This document shows, piece by piece, positions 61,041-64,000 of a stretch of DNA of 64,000 nucleotides. A program made the position numbers and the translations under genes. The notes below the pieces were generated by a model. It did no database searches. It saw nothing but the letters and a program-made list of their open reading frames with translations, and had not been told where the DNA came from. This stretch comes from Saprospiraceae bacterium (GTDB lineage Bacteria; Bacteroidota; Bacteroidia; Chitinophagales; Saprospiraceae), in contig JADJTQ010000007.1 in NCBI GenBank assembly GCA_016711125.1, positions 248,001-312,000 of the forward strand, read 5' to 3'. Numbering within the stretch: position 1 is the first letter of the stretch; each line of letters opens with the position of its first letter.

Positions 61041-61057
61041 TATTTTAATAAAATATT
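61039..61057. repeat. AT-only inverted repeat at the -33 element
   Basis: AATATTTT-AAT-AAAATATT is a perfect 8-bp inverted repeat that starts at the -33 region of the sulfur promoter. It could be an operator for a regulator or simply AT-rich chance; no T-tract on the minus strand supports a terminator. Confidence 0.4.
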
Positions 61058-61084
61058 AATTTAAGGCATATTCTATTGTAAATT

Positions 61085-61140
61085 TATCAATACATATTTT
61101 CATAAGTACCTATGTACATATGTTCATGTGTTCATATGTG
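61085..61140. repeat. Word-repeat tract between argF' and the sulfur promoter
   Basis: Repeated ATGTACATATGT / TTCATGTG / TTCATATGTG words, partly self-complementary, run up to and into the argF' stop codon region. Similar in character to the tracts at 29806-29967 and 62091-62139. Confidence 0.5.
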
Positions 61141-62080
61141 AAATGATATTTTTTAAGACAGCCAATGCAGCAAATGTTCGATTGTTTGCCTGCTTAATCA
61201 CCAAAGATTGTTTGCTGTCAATAACTTCGTCTCTGACAATCACATTGCGTCTGACAGGCAGACAATGCATAAAATAGGCCTGATTTGTTATTAACATTTT
61301 TTGTTGATCGACCATCCACCGGGGGTCTGAATTGGATATTTTGCCATAATCTGCATATGACGACCAGTTTTTGGCGTAGACAAAGTCGATTCCCTCATAT
61401 GCTTTCTCAGGATTGTACACCACATTGGCACCTTCCGTAAATTGGGGATTTAGCTCGTAGCCTTCGGGATGAGCTATCGTCAGTTCATATCCCTGTGAGA
61501 GAGTCCATTCAGCAAATGAATTGGGTACCGATTGAGGTAATGCCCTAGGATGAGGGGCCCAGGTAAGTAAGATCCGTGGTTTTTCAGTCTTACGAAATTC
61601 GCGGATAGTTGTCATGTCAGCTAATCCCTGCAACGGATGTCCGGTACCGGACTCAAGGTTGACGATCGGTTTGCCGGCATATTCTAAAAAAGCGTTTAGT
61701 ACTGGTTCAGAATAATCAAGGTTTCGATCTTTAAGCGAGGGAAAACTGCGAATTCCAATAATGTCAGCATACTGACTGATGACCTGAGCAGCTTCCTTAA
61801 TATGTTCACTTTTGTCTAGATCCATCACTTGCCCCAGCTCAAATTCAAGGGGCCAGCCACTGCCGACATCAAGCACCATGGAATCCATTCCTATCAACTG
61901 TGCTGCCCGTTGACTACTTAATCGAGTGCGCAAACTGGGATTGAAAAACAACATCACGAAAGAAAGCCCTTTTGCGAATTCCCGATTTTGGAGTTCGCTC
62001 TTACATTTTATGACCTGATCAACCAATGCAACCGGATCAGAGACATCCTCTAACGAAGTAAAGTTTTTTAAAATCGACAT
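61124..62080 (-). CDS. argF': N-acetyl- or N-succinyl-ornithine carbamoyltransferase
   Basis: 318 residues of the Bacteroidota/Xanthomonas branch that carbamoylates an N-acylated ornithine instead of ornithine. Carbamoyl-phosphate site FFNPSLRTRLSSQRA, DVGSGWPLEFELGQVMD (branch-specific region), VNLESGTGHPLQGLADMTTI, TWAPHPRALPQSVPNSFAEW and the HCLPVRRN motif are present. The acyl group cannot be decided by eye; the residue that separates the two activities lies in the WPLEFELG region. It is intact and in line with argD upstream. Confidence 0.92.
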   Translation of the reverse strand: MSILKNFTSLEDVSDPVALVDQVIKCKSELQNREFAKGLSFVMLFFNPSLRTRLSSQRAAQLIGMDSMVLDVGSGWPLEFELGQVMDLDKSEHIKEAAQVISQYADIIGIRSFPSLKDRNLDYSEPVLNAFLEYAGKPIVNLESGTGHPLQGLADMTTIREFRKTEKPRILLTWAPHPRALPQSVPNSFAEWTLSQGYELTIAHPEGYELNPQFTEGANVVYNPEKAYEGIDFVYAKNWSSYADYGKISNSDPRWMVDQQKMLITNQAYFMHCLPVRRNVIVRDEVIDSKQSLVIKQANNRTFAALAVLKNIISHMNT

Positions 62081-62090
62081 TTTTTGAGTT

Positions 62091-62139
62091 TGTGAGATTG
62101 CAGGATTTTAGATTACAGATTAATTGCTGATTGCTGATT
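62091..62139. repeat. Heptamer-type repeat between argD and argF'
   Basis: The 59-nt spacer is made largely of GATTACA/GATTGCT-type words (GATTACAGATTAATTGCTGA, then TTGCTGATTTCAG). It is a simple tandem word repeat inside an operon, with no terminator. Confidence 0.5.
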
Positions 62140-63272
62140 TCAGGTTCCGATCGCCAATTTAAATCGGTCGATGCAAAGATCTGCCTCGGCTTGATTAATA
62201 TTTAGTGGAGGGAGTAGTCTAATGGTATTTGGATCCGATGAGCTTCCGACAAAAAGTTGATGTTCAAATAATAATTTTGATCTCAGTTCCTTGGTATTAA
62301 ATGGCAATTCAATTCCGATCATTAAGCCGGATCCGCGAACCTCCACGATACCCTGCAATTTGCTTAGTTTTGTGACTAGGTAATTGCCGATAAGTTTTGC
62401 GTTGTCTATCAGGTTTTCCTGAACGATAATTTCTAGTACGGCAATAGCTGCAGCACAACCCAGGTGGTTGCCTCCAAATGTTGTGCCCAACAGGCCGTAC
62501 TTAGGTGTAAAAGAATTTGATATCAACACCCCTCCGATCGGAAAACCATTGCCCATCCCTTTGGCTACGGTAATTAGATCCGGCCTTAAATCCGGAATTA
62601 TTTGATGGGCAAAAAAGTGACCACTACGACCGTATCCTGATTGAATTTCATCCAGAATAAAAACACTTTCGTATTTTTTTGCCAATTTTGAATCTCTAAA
62701 AGAAATTCGGAAGAGGGTTGATAGATACCAGCTATCCCTTGAATACCTTCGATAATAATCGCTGCGACATCACCCTTTTTTAATTCGTTATGCAGGGCCT
62801 CAGTATCACCAAATTCTAATAGGGTGCAGGGGAAGCCCCTGTTTATGGGGGCAATAATGCCGGGGTTGTCGGTGATATTGACTGCTGCAGCAGTTCGGCC
62901 ATGAAAGCCTCTTTTAAAAGCGATGATTTTCGATTTACCGGTATGAAAAGAAGCCAACTTAAGTGCATTTTCATTGGCCTCGGCACCACTATTAATCAAA
63001 AATAGTTGATAGTCTTCATAATTGCTCACCTTGCCCAGCATCTCAGCAAGTTGGTCCTGCAGGTTGTTTTGGACAGAATTGGAATAGAATCCTATTTTGT
63101 CAAGTTGGTCTTTTAATTTTTGAATATAGTGGGGATGACCGTGACCCACAGAAACCACGGCATGGCCTCCATAAAAATCAAGGTATTTCTGGCCCTTATC
63201 ATCGTAGACATAGGATCCTTTACCATGGGTAATGTGAATCGGGTACAGTGGATATACATCAAAAGTTTTCAT
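62140..63272 (-). CDS. argD: Acetylornithine (acyl-ornithine) aminotransferase
   Basis: PLP enzyme of about 378 residues. Motifs: YPIHITHGKGSYVYDDKGQK, FYSNSVQNNLQDQLA, LINSGAEANENALKLA, HGRTAAAVNITDN, FILDEIQSGYGRSG (Asp binding the pyridine N) and LITVAKGMGNGFPIGGV (PLP Lys). A missing base in the T4 run 62686-62689 splits it (LEIQKLAKKYESVFILDE). Its ATG follows the argC stop by 2 nt. Confidence 0.94.
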
Positions 63273-63274
63273 GC

Positions 63275-64000
63275 TTAAAATACGGTGCTTTTTAGGTTTA
63301 ATCCGGTTGCTTCCGGCAAACCGAACATTAAATTCATATTTTGAACGGCTTGCCCTGATGCTCCCTTAATTAAATTATCAATTACTGAAATAATATGGAT
63401 CATGCCTGAATAGACCTGAATGTTTAACAAACACATATTGGTATTGACGACCATTTTGATATCCGGATTCTGGTCGATGATATGGACAAACGGATGATCG
63501 GAATAATAATCTTTATAGAGTTGTTTCACATCATCTTCTGAAAGGTCACTTTCAAAATAGATACTTGATAATATGCCACGGGTAAAATTCCCTCTCACTG
63601 GTACAAAATGTATGGGGACGATAAATTCATCGTCAACCTGTTTTAATGTCTGTCGAATCTCAGTTAAATGCTGATGCGAAAAAGCCTTGTAAATGGAGAT
63701 ATTATTATTTCGCCAGGAAAAATGACTGGTCTCGGAAAGCGATTGGCCTGCTCCGGTTGATCCGGTAATTCCATGCACATGGACCGCATTCAAAATACGA
63801 TGTTGAGCGGCCATTGGCAACAAAGCCAACTCGATTGAGGTGGCAAAGCAACCCGGATTGGCTATGTGGGTGGCCCCAATAATTTTATCTCTCTGCAGCT
63901 CAGGTAATCCATAAATAAAGTCATGACCACCTTTGATGCGAAAATCGTGACTCAGGTCTATAATTTTAGTGTTGGGATTAAATTTCATCTCCTGCATGAG
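63275..64000 (-). CDS. argC: N-acetyl-gamma-glutamyl-phosphate reductase (5' partial)
   Basis: The C-terminal ~240 residues of ArgC; the N-terminal NADPH-binding part lies beyond the window edge. Visible are DLSHDFRIKG, GLPELQRDKI, the catalytic Cys in ANPGCFATSIELALLP, VHGITGSTGAGQSLSETSHF, VPVRGNFTRGI and the C-terminal GASGQAVQNMNLMFGLPE. It reduces N-acyl-glutamyl phosphate to the semialdehyde. It is the first arg gene in view, followed 2 nt later by argD. Confidence 0.95.
   Translation of the reverse strand, partial: LMQEMKFNPNTKIIDLSHDFRIKGGHDFIYGLPELQRDKIIGATHIANPGCFATSIELALLPMAAQHRILNAVHVHGITGSTGAGQSLSETSHFSWRNNNISIYKAFSHQHLTEIRQTLKQVDDEFIVPIHFVPVRGNFTRGILSSIYFESDLSEDDVKQLYKDYYSDHPFVHIIDQNPDIKMVVNTNMCLLNIQVYSGMIHIISVIDNLIKGASGQAVQNMNLMFGLPEATGLNLKSTVF

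Noticed and set aside
1..64000. tRNA, rRNA, CRISPR arrays, prophage
   Set aside because: No cloverleaf-like, rRNA-like, spaced direct-repeat or phage structural sequences were noticed, though reading by eye could miss a tRNA.

Overview
This window looks like a chromosomal segment of a free-living Bacteroidota, most likely a Saprospiria relative. The evidence is a CHU_C gliding/T9SS surface protein, a T9SS type A sorting domain, a TonB receptor with an N-terminal carboxypeptidase-like domain, DUF1800/DUF1501 partners, YbbR next to YajC, an N-acyl-ornithine carbamoyltransferase in the arginine operon, and several promoters of the Bacteroidota type (TTTG/TTG, about 20 nt, then TAnnTTTG). No rRNA, tRNA, CRISPR array, prophage or complete insertion sequence was seen; the only mobile-element gene is one REP-associated (RAYT) transposase. 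The taxonomic call is inference from gene content.

Layout. 1-12.7 kb: surface protein end, HAD phosphatase, ybbR-yajC, aroK, a membrane-anchored subtilase, trxB-fba, dnaG, yebC and an arsR-arsM arsenic module with a clear operator. 12.7-20 kb: a large BNR/VPS10-type secreted protein, pyrG, a polytopic membrane protein and a SpoU-type RNA methyltransferase. 20-30 kb: a TonB receptor plus T9SS hydrolase pair and a run of four glycosyltransferases (a fifth lies apart), suggesting surface polysaccharide synthesis. 30-36.5 kb: a tight five-gene operon for exported proteins (DUF1800, DUF1501, discoidin/CBM-like protein, a tiny sorting-domain-like protein, sugar dehydrogenase). 36.8-44 kb: exported sugar oxidoreductase and isomerase genes, a glycoside hydrolase-like gene and an FtsX/MacB permease. 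44-53 kb: sparser accessory DNA with GNAT, pabB-pabC, a small lipoprotein, eroded ORFs, a RAYT transposase and a GMC/gluconate dehydrogenase-like pair. 53.4-64 kb: arginine biosynthesis (argC-argD-argF'...argB-argE-argH) with a sulfite-reduction/siroheme/cysH module inserted in the middle.

The most interesting element is the leader of that sulfur module. On the minus strand, a Bacteroidota-type promoter is followed by a 12-codon ORF with four consecutive Cys codons, then a rho-independent terminator, then sulfite reductase. A candidate antiterminator pairing starts just after the leader stop codon. This has the architecture of cysteine-sensing transcription attenuation.

Caution on sequence quality: more than twenty well-recognised genes, many of them essential, are split by single-base indels, mostly in short homopolymers. 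I read these as sequencing or assembly errors and annotate each as one gene, naming the break. Exact residue counts in such genes are provisional.
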